Source: Prosthecobacter debontii
GTDB lineage: Bacteria; Verrucomicrobiota; Verrucomicrobiia; Verrucomicrobiales; Akkermansiaceae
Length of the DNA: 64,000 nt
Assembly: GCA_945862245.1 (NCBI GenBank)
Contig: CAMAXN010000011.1
Span: forward strand, 1-64,000
Direction: 5' to 3'
Both the position numbers and the translations under genes were made by a program. The notes below the pieces were generated by a model. The model was given only the letters and a program-made list of their open reading frames with translations, was not told where the DNA came from and searched no databases. Of this stretch, positions 19,847 through 27,506 are shown in pieces. Position 1 is the first letter of the stretch. Each line of letters opens with the position of its first letter.

Positions 19847-19874
19847 AGGTGTGCTATCGTTGTGGATTGCTGGC

Positions 19875-19950
19875 TGCTAGGAATTTGCTGGCTGCGGGAG
19901 GCTCCTAAAAGAGCCAATGGGTCGGACCGGAGGGCGGGGAAAAGGGGGTT
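19875..19950 (-). repeat. Element copy B
   Basis: Nearly identical to A and D. It contains a GGCTC-CTAAAA-GAGCC hairpin and ends GCAAATTCCTAGCA 29 bp before the GH127 start. On the plus strand its GGGGGTT end is directly continuous with uvrC coding sequence. Confidence 0.88.
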
Positions 19951-20318
19951 ATCTACGTGGGCAAGGCAAAAGACTTACGCAAGCGAATGTCCGGGTATTT
20001 CATGCCATCTCGAAAAATGCGTGCTGATATCAAAACCCGCGCGTTGATCGATGCTATCTGGGATTTTGAGTATCATCTTGTCCGCAACGAGCAGGAGTCG
20101 TTGTTGCTGGAGGGAAAACTCATCAAGGACTACCGACCCCGCTACAATGTTAGCTTTCGGGACGACAAGCGCTTTTATCTCGTGAAGATCAATCCGCACG
20201 ACCCTAGCCGCGGCTGGTGATGACGCGTTTGAAAAAGGACGACCATGCGCGCTACTTTGGACCCTTTGCCCATTCCAGCGCACTTCGGGCATCGGTCGAA
20301 TGGTTGAACCGGAAATTC
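19949..20318 (+). pseudogene. uvrC: uvrC fragment (GIY-YIG region), frameshifted and truncated at both ends
   Basis: Plus strand. VIYVGKAKDLRKRMSGYF, then RADIKTRALIDAIWDFEYHLVRNE, ESLLLEGKLIKDYRPRYNVS and DDKRFYLVKINPHDP are UvrC residues of the GIY-YIG nuclease region. The GIY half is cut away by element B. After DPS a one-base deletion shifts the frame; PRLVMTRLKKDDHARYFGPF and ALRASVEWLNRKF continue in the next frame to about 20318. UvrC similarity then stops and unrelated sequence leads to element C. The fragment cannot make a functional excinuclease. Confidence 0.88.
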
Positions 20319-20426
20319 GTAATTGTATGCCTGGCAGTTTATTTGGCAATTTGACCCGAAATACCTGACCCGAAATATCGCACTCATGAACCGCAGGACA
20401 GCCCATGCTTAGCGGATTTGCTCAAC

Positions 20427-20493
20427 TGCTAGGAAATTGCTTTCACTGCCCGTCGTCCCTCCCGCCGCCGGTGGGCGGGGGTTGGAGGGGGTT
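20427..20493 (-). repeat. Element copy C
   Basis: Both ends are conserved (TTAACCCCC start; GCAATTTCCTAGCA end on the minus strand). The middle is different from A/B/D and G+C-rich (GCCCACCGGCGGCGGGAGGG). Confidence 0.75.
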
Positions 20494-20562
20494 AATGGTC
20501 GGATTTCGCGGAGTGATCCTCGCTGATGGGCTGCGCACCCGGCAAACCGCGTTTGGTGCGGA

Positions 20563-20861
20563 TTAGCCTCCCCCGCCGGACGGCGCCTCGGTCACGCGCA
20601 GCTTGAAGAAGCCGATTCCGGGCGGGACCCCGGGATCGACCTCCAACTCCAGCACCGGCGCCTCGTCAGGATCGGTTCCCCAGGCGATGGTGGCCTCCGT
20701 GAGCGGATGGATGTCCCAGTTCCAACCACCGCCATCCCGACCGTCGGACCCCAGAATGTGGTAGCCGATCCCGTCGAGATGGTAACCGTCGGTCGCAAAC
20801 TGGCCGTCTGTCCAGCGAACGCGGGATCGATAAAACAGCCGCCCATCCTGGGCCCTGGCGC
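20563..20861 (-). pseudogene. C-terminal fragment of an unidentified protein, starting at element D
   Basis: The open frame enters directly from the CTAGCA end of element D with no start codon of its own. It reads ARAQDGRLFYRSRVRW, GYHLDGIGYHILGS, WNWDIHPLTEATIAWG and ends GIGFFKLRVTEAPSGGGG. The last strand (FFKLRVTE) resembles the C-terminal beta strand of PVC secreted proteins. No family can be named. About 100 residues are present, bounded by elements D and C. Confidence 0.55.
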
Positions 20862-20937
20862 TGCTAGGAATTTGCTTTTGGCGGGATGCTCCTGAAAGAG
20901 CCATTGGGTCGGACCGGAGGGCGGGGAAAAGGGGATT
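20862..20937 (-). repeat. Element copy D
   Basis: Close copy of A/B: CCCCTTTTCCCCGCCC, CCGGTCCGACCC, CTCTTTCAGGAGC, then AAAAGCAAATTCCTAGCA. The integrase fragment reads into it in frame and stops at the TAG of CCTAG. Confidence 0.88.
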
Positions 20938-21073
20938 TTCTCTGGCTACCTTCCCTCCAATAGAGGGAGAACATCGAGTAGCCGTCCTTGCGATTGATTG
21001 TGTAGATCCGGACTTTGGCCGGACCTGTTCCAACTTCCACGATGGCACTGCGTCGTTTGCGTTTCTGGGTCAT
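20864..21073 (-). pseudogene. Tyrosine-recombinase (integrase) N-terminal fragment fused to element D
   Basis: The ATG at 21073 starts MTQKRKRRSAIVEVGTGPAK, VRIYTINRKDGYSMFSLYWR and EGSQ, the arm-binding/SAM-like N-terminus of phage-type integrases common in Verrucomicrobiota. Similarity ends there; the frame continues through element D (PFPRPPVRPNGSF...PPKANS) to a TAG. The catalytic domain with the R-H-R-Y residues is absent. It lies about 120 bp behind the 3' end of tRNA-Ser, the classic place of an island integrase. Assignment to the family is by pattern, moderately sure. Confidence 0.6.
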
Positions 21074-21190
21074 CGAACCCGGCTTCCGCGTCAACTTGTG
21101 TGGAATTGTGTGTGGAAAACCTGTCGCGGTTTCCGGTGATGGCTCGCAATCCTTTGATTGATAAAGCCTTGCGGGAATCGTGCTAGACGA

Positions 21191-21280
21191 TGGCGGAACG
21201 GGAGGGATTTGAACCCTCGGTAGAGGTACCCCTACGTTCCCTTAGCAAGGGAGTGCTTTCGACCACTCAGCCACCGTTCC
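21191..21280 (-). tRNA. tRNA-Ser (GCU anticodon)
   Basis: A complete class II tRNA with a 7-bp acceptor stem (GGAACGG / CCGTTCC), D-arm GGCTGAGTGG, anticodon loop TTGCTAA (anticodon GCT, reads AGC/AGU), a long variable arm (GTAGGGGTACCTCTAC), T-loop GTTCAAATC and encoded CCA (21191-21193). It is intact, so any integration here preserved the gene. Confidence 0.97.
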
Positions 21281-21689
21281 AGAAATAAATCTTCTTGTTT
21301 CAATCATAGGCCGGGCGACTCGTCAACCCCAGCCGATAGGTTCTTGTGAAAATTTTGCTTTTGAAACTGATTCGTGCTCGTATTTGGAAACGGGGGGGTT
21401 GTCCAACAGACGAGAATCGAACGCGGTGCGCAAATCTTGGCGTCAGCTTAGTAGGTGGTGATCAGATTTTTTTATTTTATTAGGGGGAGGAAGAATTCGT
21501 CCCATCGTTGAATTTGAAAGGCTGATTAATAGAACAGTTCCAAATAGAAAAAAGAATCTACTTAATGCTATTACGCTGGATGCGACTGGGAGTAAGTAAG
21601 GTTCAACACGAGATCCGCCATGTCATTTATCTACGTGCGGCCGAGGAAAGCACACATAAAGCCGACGCCATGCATCGGCCTGATGTTCG
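21281..21689. other. Intergenic region between tRNA-Ser and the SGNH gene, with a degenerate element copy
   Basis: No gene seen. At 21335-21400 a degraded relative of the repeat family can be read (plus strand: GATAGG, ATTTTGCTTTTGAAA, then GGAAACGGGGGGGTTGTCC). The A+T-rich block near 21460-21560 should hold the tRNA promoter side but shows no clear boxes. Confidence 0.4.
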
Positions 21690-22451
21690 CTACTGCTCCC
21701 CCAGTAGTTTCTTCAGTTCCGGTTCGAGAGCCCTTGTCCAGATTTCGAAGCCCTTTTCGCTTAGATGAGTCGTGTCCGGCGCAATTTCTTTAGAGAGGAT
21801 ACCTTTTTCGTCGAGAAACTTCGGGCCGATATCCAGTAGGCTGACGTTTTTCAAGTCCTTGAGCAGGTCGGGGAGAAGGGAGTTAATTTCGTTTATTTGT
21901 TTGCGGTGAGGATGGTCTGGATCAGCTCTTCTAGGAAAGACGGCGAGGACTAGAATCTTAGTCGTGGGATAGAGCTCCTGCAGTTTGTGAACGATGGTCT
22001 GAATCCCATCGGCAGCCTGTTTTGGCGTGTCACTTCCCCAGCCGATGTTATTGGTGCCGATGAGGAGGACGGCCACTTTTGGTTCCTTCTTGGGTTTAGG
22101 CAAATGGTCCAGTCGCCATAGGACATGCTGGGTGAGATCTCCACCGGCCCCGAAGTTGAGCGCCTTAAGAGGCTCAAAAACTTCTTTCCAGTATTTGGCG
22201 CCCACGGCGTCGAAACCGTGAGTGATCGAGTCGCCGATCATCAGCACGTCGATGTCCTTCTCAGCCATATCGCCGATCCTTTCCGACTGGAGAGCAAACC
22301 ACCACTTTTCGATTCGGGGGACGGGTATTGAGGAGGCGTGCTTTCCTTGTGCAGTGGGCTTTGTCTCCGCGGCAGGTTCGGCGGCGTCAAGGGCGGCCGT
22401 CAGGCTAAGAAATGTCAGCAGGAAAGAGCGCAATATATTAAATGATTTCAT
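21690..22451 (-). CDS. Secreted SGNH/GDSL hydrolase (PAF-acetylhydrolase-like)
   Basis: A 253-aa lipase/esterase-family protein with a signal peptide (FNILRSFLLTFLSLTAALDA). Block I is MIGDSITHGFD with the nucleophile Ser, block II is LNFGAGGD, block III is LLIGTNN and block V is DTTHLS with the catalytic His. Such proteins deacetylate sugars in PVC polysaccharide loci. The ATG is 9 bp from the CTAG end of element H; the promoter-like part of H is about 35 bp upstream, so H probably supplies the promoter. Confidence 0.9.
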   Translation of the reverse strand: MKSFNILRSFLLTFLSLTAALDAAEPAAETKPTAQGKHASSIPVPRIEKWWFALQSERIGDMAEKDIDVLMIGDSITHGFDAVGAKYWKEVFEPLKALNFGAGGDLTQHVLWRLDHLPKPKKEPKVAVLLIGTNNIGWGSDTPKQAADGIQTIVHKLQELYPTTKILVLAVFPRRADPDHPHRKQINEINSLLPDLLKDLKNVSLLDIGPKFLDEKGILSKEIAPDTTHLSEKGFEIWTRALEPELKKLLGEQ

Positions 22452-22459
22452 AATTGTAA

Positions 22460-22527
22460 TGCTAGGTATTTTTTAGCCTTATCGGAGAATATATTAAAGA
22501 GGTGTTCTGGGAAGAAAAAAAGGGGCT
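22460..22527 (-). repeat. Element copy H, promoter-like type
   Basis: Minus strand: CCCCTTTTTTTCTTCCCA, then TTCCCA (22508-22513), 16 bp, TATTCT (22486-22491), and CCTAGCATTA at the end, directly before the SGNH gene start. Confidence 0.8.
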
Positions 22528-22642
22528 GTTTCATGATCGAACAGGGAGGGTTTCCACAGAGTTGTGTATTTGTCAGTAGCTTGATGTTCGACACAATGTT
22601 GAATACTCCTGGGTCGTCTGGCTTTGAGAGTGGGGCTTCTCC

Positions 22643-24082
22643 TCAGGCCAAAATGCCCTTGACTACTTCGCCGTGCACGTCGGTCAGGCGCATGTCGCGG
22701 CCGCTGTAGCGGTAGGTGAGCTTTTCGTGGTTCATGCCAAGCAGGTGCAGCATGGTCGCGTGCAGGTCGTGGATGCTCACGCGGTTTTCGATGGCTTTGT
22801 AGCCATACTCATCCGTCGCGCCATAAATCGTCCCGCCTTTCACACCACCGCCGGCCATCCACATGGTGAATCCAAAGGGATTGTGGTCGCGTCCGTTGTT
22901 GCCTTGGGCGAACGGGGTGCGCCCGAATTCGCCGCCCCATACGACGAGGGTGGATTCGAGGAGTCCGCGTGATTTTAGGTCCTTCAGCAGCCCGGCGATG
23001 CCCTGATCTACGAAGAGGGCGTTCATCTCATGTCCGGCTTTCAAATCGCCATGCTGATCCCAGCGATCGCCGCCGCCGGCCGGGCAGGTGAGCTCGATGA
23101 AGCGCACGCCGCGCTCGACGAGGCGGCGGGCGACTAGACACTGAGTGCTAAAGGTGCGGGTCTGCTCGGTTTTCGCGTTCAGTCCGTAGAGTTCCTTGGT
23201 GGCGGCGGTCTCTCCGGCGATGTCCATGAGGTCGGGCACCTCAAGTTGCATGCGGGCTGCGAGTTCGTAGTTGGCGATGGCGCTTTCGAGTGCGTCCACT
23301 TTGCCAAACCGGTCGAGCACACCGGCGTCGAGTTTTTGCAGGAGCGCGAGCTTGTTTTTTTGCAGGTCGGCGGCTGCCTCGGTCGGGGTGACGTTGGCGA
23401 CGGCCTGGCCGGACGGCTTGAAAATCGAGCCCTGGAAACTCGCGGGCAGGAAGCCGCTGTTGAAATTGTCCAGCCCGCCGGGCGGGGTGAGGCCGCCGTT
23501 GAGCACGACAAAGCCGGGCAGATTCTGGCTCTCGCTGCCGAGGCCATATCCGGCCCATGCGCCCATGCTCGGGCGCCCCTGCAGGCCGCTGCCGGTGTGA
23601 AGGAAATAGTTCGCATTGGTGTGCTCGGAGAAGTTGCTCGTCATCGAGCGGATGATCGCTAGGTCATCCACACATTGGGCGACGTAAGGAAACAGGCTGC
23701 TGACCGGGATACCGCTTTGCCCATACTGCTGGAATTGCCATGGCGAGCCGAGTGTTTTGCCGTTGCTGTTGAACTGCGTGGGCTCCATTTTCATCTTGAA
23801 TGGCTGGCCGTTGTCCTTTGTGAGCTGGGGCTTCGGGTCGAAGGTGTCCACCTGCGAGGGACCGCCGTCCATGTAGAGGAAAATGACGCTGGTTGCCTTG
23901 GCCGCGAAATGCGGGCTGCGCGGCAGCATCGGGCTGAGCGGAGCAGCGGAGGTGATTGTTTTGCCAAACGCCTTGTCGCCCATCAGTGCTAGGAGTGCGA
24001 GGCCGCCGAAGCCGTTGGCGCATTTAGACAACATTTCTCGCCGGTTCAGCGGCGCAGGTAGGAAGTGGTTACAATGAGACAT
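22643..24082 (-). CDS. DUF1501 family secreted protein (sulfatase-like fold)
   Basis: A 479-aa DUF1501 protein, an alkaline-phosphatase-superfamily relative of unknown reaction, typical of PVC bacteria. It has a twin-arginine-type N-terminus (NRREMLSKCANGFGGLALLALMG). Family blocks include VIFLYMDGGPSQVDTFDPKP, then GVRFIELT...WDQHGDL, VVWGGEFGRTPF and GRDHNPFGFTMWMAGGG. Its ATG overlaps the stop of the upstream PSD1 gene by one base (TAATG), the standard DUF1553-DUF1501 pairing, so the two work as one unit. Confidence 0.94.
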   Translation of the reverse strand: MSHCNHFLPAPLNRREMLSKCANGFGGLALLALMGDKAFGKTITSAAPLSPMLPRSPHFAAKATSVIFLYMDGGPSQVDTFDPKPQLTKDNGQPFKMKMEPTQFNSNGKTLGSPWQFQQYGQSGIPVSSLFPYVAQCVDDLAIIRSMTSNFSEHTNANYFLHTGSGLQGRPSMGAWAGYGLGSESQNLPGFVVLNGGLTPPGGLDNFNSGFLPASFQGSIFKPSGQAVANVTPTEAAADLQKNKLALLQKLDAGVLDRFGKVDALESAIANYELAARMQLEVPDLMDIAGETAATKELYGLNAKTEQTRTFSTQCLVARRLVERGVRFIELTCPAGGGDRWDQHGDLKAGHEMNALFVDQGIAGLLKDLKSRGLLESTLVVWGGEFGRTPFAQGNNGRDHNPFGFTMWMAGGGVKGGTIYGATDEYGYKAIENRVSIHDLHATMLHLLGMNHEKLTYRYSGRDMRLTDVHGEVVKGILA

Positions 24083-27000
24083 TAGTTGATGTAGATGAAT
24101 TCTTTGACGTTGATAAGAACATGGGCCAGATCTGCCCAGACGCGTTCGTCGGAAAGCGCCGCGTCTCCCTCGAGGCCGTGCGCCTTACCTTGCTGGTTGA
24201 GAAAAGCCGTGGACGATGCGATTTCCGCCGGAGACGGCGGGCGGCCAAACGCGGTGAGGTACATCTCGCGCAGCAGAGACTCGGGCGCGAGACCGGCATT
24301 GGGCGCGAGGCGCTTCGCCCACAGCTTGGACTGCTCGACGACGAACGGATCGTTCATTAACGTAAGCGCCTGCGCGGGAACGTTCGAGACGTTGCGGCGG
24401 CTGATGGAGCTGAACGGAATCGGCGTGTCGAAGACCAGCATCATGGGCGAGAGAAAATTGCGCCGCACGGAGATGTAGATGCTGCGGCGCCCATCGCCGT
24501 CTAGTGGACCGCTGCCCGGCCTACCGCGTCCCTCCATGAACGGCGTCAGATGCAGCGGCACTGAGTTACCAAACGCGGTCGGATTCAGCCGGCCGGAAAC
24601 GGCGAGGATCGAGTCGCGAATCGCCTCACCCTCGAGGCGGCGCAAGTTAGCGCGATGCAGGAGCAGGTTCTCGGGGTCGAGTTGCTCTGCTTGTGCGTTG
24701 GTGGGCCGGCTTGTCATCCGGTACGTCTGCGAGAGCATGATCTCACGGATGAGTTTTTTCCTGGACCAAGTGAGGTCGCGGGAAAAACGCGCCGCCAGAT
24801 GGTCGAGTAATTCCGGATGCGATGGCGCTTGGCCGAGCACGCCAAAGTTGTCCACTGTCGGCACAAGACCGCGGCCAAAGAGATGGTGCCACACGCGGTT
24901 AACTGCTACGCGAGTGGTGAACGGACTAGCCGGGTCGGTCATTTGCCGCGCGAGTTGCAGGCGGCCGCTACCGGAGCCGTAGTCGGGCTGTTGCCCGCTG
25001 GAGAGGGCTTCGAGGAAACGGCGCGGTATCGGTTCGCCGGGAAATTTGGGAGAACCGCGAGGGAGGAAGAATTCGCTCGTACCGTTGCCATCGAGCATTG
25101 CGGGGGCGGTTTTGGAGTTGGCTCTAATCTGGGCGATTTGCTCGTCTCGCTGCTGGGCGAGGGGCTGTATGGCTTGGTCGAATGCCTCCCGCGCGGGTGA
25201 GTTCGGCGCGCAGAACAGGTCGATGTTCATCGCCAGCCAGTCTGAGAGCGCGGCTTCCTCCGCATCAGGCTCGGCAGCTAGTTGGCTGCCTTTTAACTGC
25301 TCAAGTAGACTGAGGAACACGCCTTGCAGCGAGCTCGCGATTTTTTCTGGTGACTCCGCCCCGTCACCGAGCGCCGTCGCCAGCCGGCTGTCTGCCACTG
25401 GCTTAGTCTTGGCTGCCTTCGGATCGGTCTGCACCACCATGGCGACCGCGAATTCGCCCGGGCCAGCGGGCGTGAACTCCACGTGGGTGCGATGGCCGGG
25501 GTAGGTGCTCAAATTGTGCTCTACCCATTGCCACTGGTCCTGACTTCCCAAGTCCAGTGTCAATGAGCCGTGCAGCGGTCCGGCGATGATGAGATGCGAG
25601 TTCACCGCCGAGTACGCGCGCCCGTGCCCTTTTACCAGATACCAGAGCCGCCCGGTTTTCATAGTGAACTCGGGCGTGCGCAGCGTTCGCTCGCTGCGCT
25701 CCCATTTTGCGATCGGGCCGACGTCCTGCTCGGAACCGGTTACCTGCAATATCTTCCATGCGTCGTCCCACCACGCTCCGCCTTCCGAAATGAATCTAGG
25801 CAACGGCTGGGCCGCGCTCCCGCTGATCCGGAATTCTCCTGTCTGAGCGGGCCGCAGACCGAAAGAAAATCCGTCCTGATACCAGTGCTTCGCGGGAATC
25901 TGAGTGTAATCCACCACCACGTCCTCCGGGGCAAACACAGGCCGCTCTAGGCTCTTACGCCATGTTTCCAGCGACGCTGCGACCGGCTGCCCGTCGGCTC
26001 CAGCAGGCAGGACGGCAAATGCGTGCAGCGGATGCAGCGGATCGGCCTTGGCTTTGGCCAGTTCCTTGACCCAAAGGTCGGTGGTGTCTGCTGGAGCGGC
26101 GTTCGACTGGTTGCGCGCGGTCAGAAGTTGTGCGGCCATTTTCTCCACGCCCGGACGTACCGCCGCCGCGAATTTTGCCGGCAGTTCCAGCTGGCTCTGG
26201 GTGCGGATTTGGTCGAGTCGGGTGGCCACGCGCTTGTTGTGTTCAATCGACTCGAAGCGCACCTGACGGTAGCTGCTGCTGAGCACAAACCCCATCATGC
26301 TGTAGTAGTCTTTCTGCGAAATCGCATCGAACTTGTGATCATGGCAGCGCGCGCAGGCCACGGTCAGGCCGAGAAAGGTCTTCGTCATCGTGTCGAGGCG
26401 GTTGTCGAGGCGGTCACACTCGTCCTGGCGGATGTCCACCGGCGAATGAACTTCCTCGCCGAGGAACCAAAAGCCCGTGCCAAGCACGGACTCATTCGCG
26501 CCGTCCGCGGTCAGGCGTGGTGTAGGCATAAGATCGCCGGCCACATGCTCGGTCAGGAACTGGTCATATGGCACGTCGGCATTGAGCGCACGGATGACGT
26601 AGTCGCGATATTGGTACGCGTTCGGAATGTTGTGGTCGAACTCGTGTCCTCGTGACTCCCCATATCGCACCGAGTCGAGCCAGTGCCGCGCCCAGCGCTC
26701 ACCGAAATGCGGCGACGCGAGCAGATTGTCCACGACCTTCGCAAAAGCTTGTGGCGATGAATCGGCAAGAAACGCCTCGACGTCCGTGGGCTTTGGCGGC
26801 ATCCCAACCACGTCGAAATATGCGCGCCGCAATAGCGCGGTCTTTTCCGCCGGCGCGTTAGGCTTGAGCTTCCTCGCTTCCAGTCGGGCGAGGATAAAAC
26901 GGTCGATGTCCGATGCCGGCCAGCGGGTGTCGCTAACCGCCGGTGCTGTGACTGCGGCTGGCACTGGTGCCCATGCCCAATGCTCCTGCCGTCGCTTTTT

Positions 27001-27474
27001 GAGATCGAAGGTCTCTTTTGTCGGCCCGGGCTTGGTCCCCGCCGACGCCGGCCACACTGCACCCGCCTTCACCCATGCCGTGAGATCCGCGACTTCCTTG
27101 GCCGGGAGCCTGGTCTTGGGAGGCATCTTCAGATCCTCGTTCGTGTAATGAACTGCCGTGATCAGCAAACTTTTTTCTGGGTCGCCCGGCATCAGTGCGG
27201 GCCCGGTGTCCCCGCCTTTGAGTAAATCCTCGCGCGAGTCCATCAGCAGGCCACCCTTCACCTTTTCGCCTGTCACGCTGTGGCATTTGTAGCACCGCTC
27301 GACCAGCAGTGGGCGCACGCGTTTTTCAAAAAAATCGAGTTCCGCCTGTGCCGCGCTCAACCGACCCGCTTCAAGCAGGAAGCACAGACCTACTAGGATC
27401 GCACCGAGTGTTGCCACGGCCCGTCCAGTGGCTGGACGAGTTGCATTTTGTGGACTAAAAAGAGCAATCATCAT
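24082..27474 (-). CDS. PSCyt1-DUF1549-DUF1553 (PSD1-type) secreted protein
   Basis: About 1130 aa. After a signal anchor it carries a Planctomycete-type cytochrome c domain with CYKCH heme motif (FFEKRVRPLLVERCYKCHS), then DUF1549 (WPASDIDRFILARLE...RRAYFDVVGMPP, FGERWARHWLDSVRYGES, ARCHDHKFD with a second CxxCH), a concanavalin-like insert, and C-terminal DUF1553 (TRVAVNRVWHHLFGRGLVPT, RSIYISVRRNFLSPMMLVFD). The start chosen is the ATG at 27474; a TTG at 27489 is possible. The spacing of 32 bp behind the giant gene indicates an operon. The redox role is inferred from the hemes. Confidence 0.93.
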   Translation of the reverse strand: MMIALFSPQNATRPATGRAVATLGAILVGLCFLLEAGRLSAAQAELDFFEKRVRPLLVERCYKCHSVTGEKVKGGLLMDSREDLLKGGDTGPALMPGDPEKSLLITAVHYTNEDLKMPPKTRLPAKEVADLTAWVKAGAVWPASAGTKPGPTKETFDLKKRRQEHWAWAPVPAAVTAPAVSDTRWPASDIDRFILARLEARKLKPNAPAEKTALLRRAYFDVVGMPPKPTDVEAFLADSSPQAFAKVVDNLLASPHFGERWARHWLDSVRYGESRGHEFDHNIPNAYQYRDYVIRALNADVPYDQFLTEHVAGDLMPTPRLTADGANESVLGTGFWFLGEEVHSPVDIRQDECDRLDNRLDTMTKTFLGLTVACARCHDHKFDAISQKDYYSMMGFVLSSSYRQVRFESIEHNKRVATRLDQIRTQSQLELPAKFAAAVRPGVEKMAAQLLTARNQSNAAPADTTDLWVKELAKAKADPLHPLHAFAVLPAGADGQPVAASLETWRKSLERPVFAPEDVVVDYTQIPAKHWYQDGFSFGLRPAQTGEFRISGSAAQPLPRFISEGGAWWDDAWKILQVTGSEQDVGPIAKWERSERTLRTPEFTMKTGRLWYLVKGHGRAYSAVNSHLIIAGPLHGSLTLDLGSQDQWQWVEHNLSTYPGHRTHVEFTPAGPGEFAVAMVVQTDPKAAKTKPVADSRLATALGDGAESPEKIASSLQGVFLSLLEQLKGSQLAAEPDAEEAALSDWLAMNIDLFCAPNSPAREAFDQAIQPLAQQRDEQIAQIRANSKTAPAMLDGNGTSEFFLPRGSPKFPGEPIPRRFLEALSSGQQPDYGSGSGRLQLARQMTDPASPFTTRVAVNRVWHHLFGRGLVPTVDNFGVLGQAPSHPELLDHLAARFSRDLTWSRKKLIREIMLSQTYRMTSRPTNAQAEQLDPENLLLHRANLRRLEGEAIRDSILAVSGRLNPTAFGNSVPLHLTPFMEGRGRPGSGPLDGDGRRSIYISVRRNFLSPMMLVFDTPIPFSSISRRNVSNVPAQALTLMNDPFVVEQSKLWAKRLAPNAGLAPESLLREMYLTAFGRPPSPAEIASSTAFLNQQGKAHGLEGDAALSDERVWADLAHVLINVKEFIYIN

Positions 27475-27506
27475 ATCGTTGATATGCAAGTACGCTACTT
27501 TAGTTA

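Noticed and set aside
17993..20047. Long plus-strand frames across the GH127 gene (362 and 315 codons)
   Set aside because: Shadows of GH127; no recognisable motifs. Only the uvrC piece after 19949 is real on this strand.
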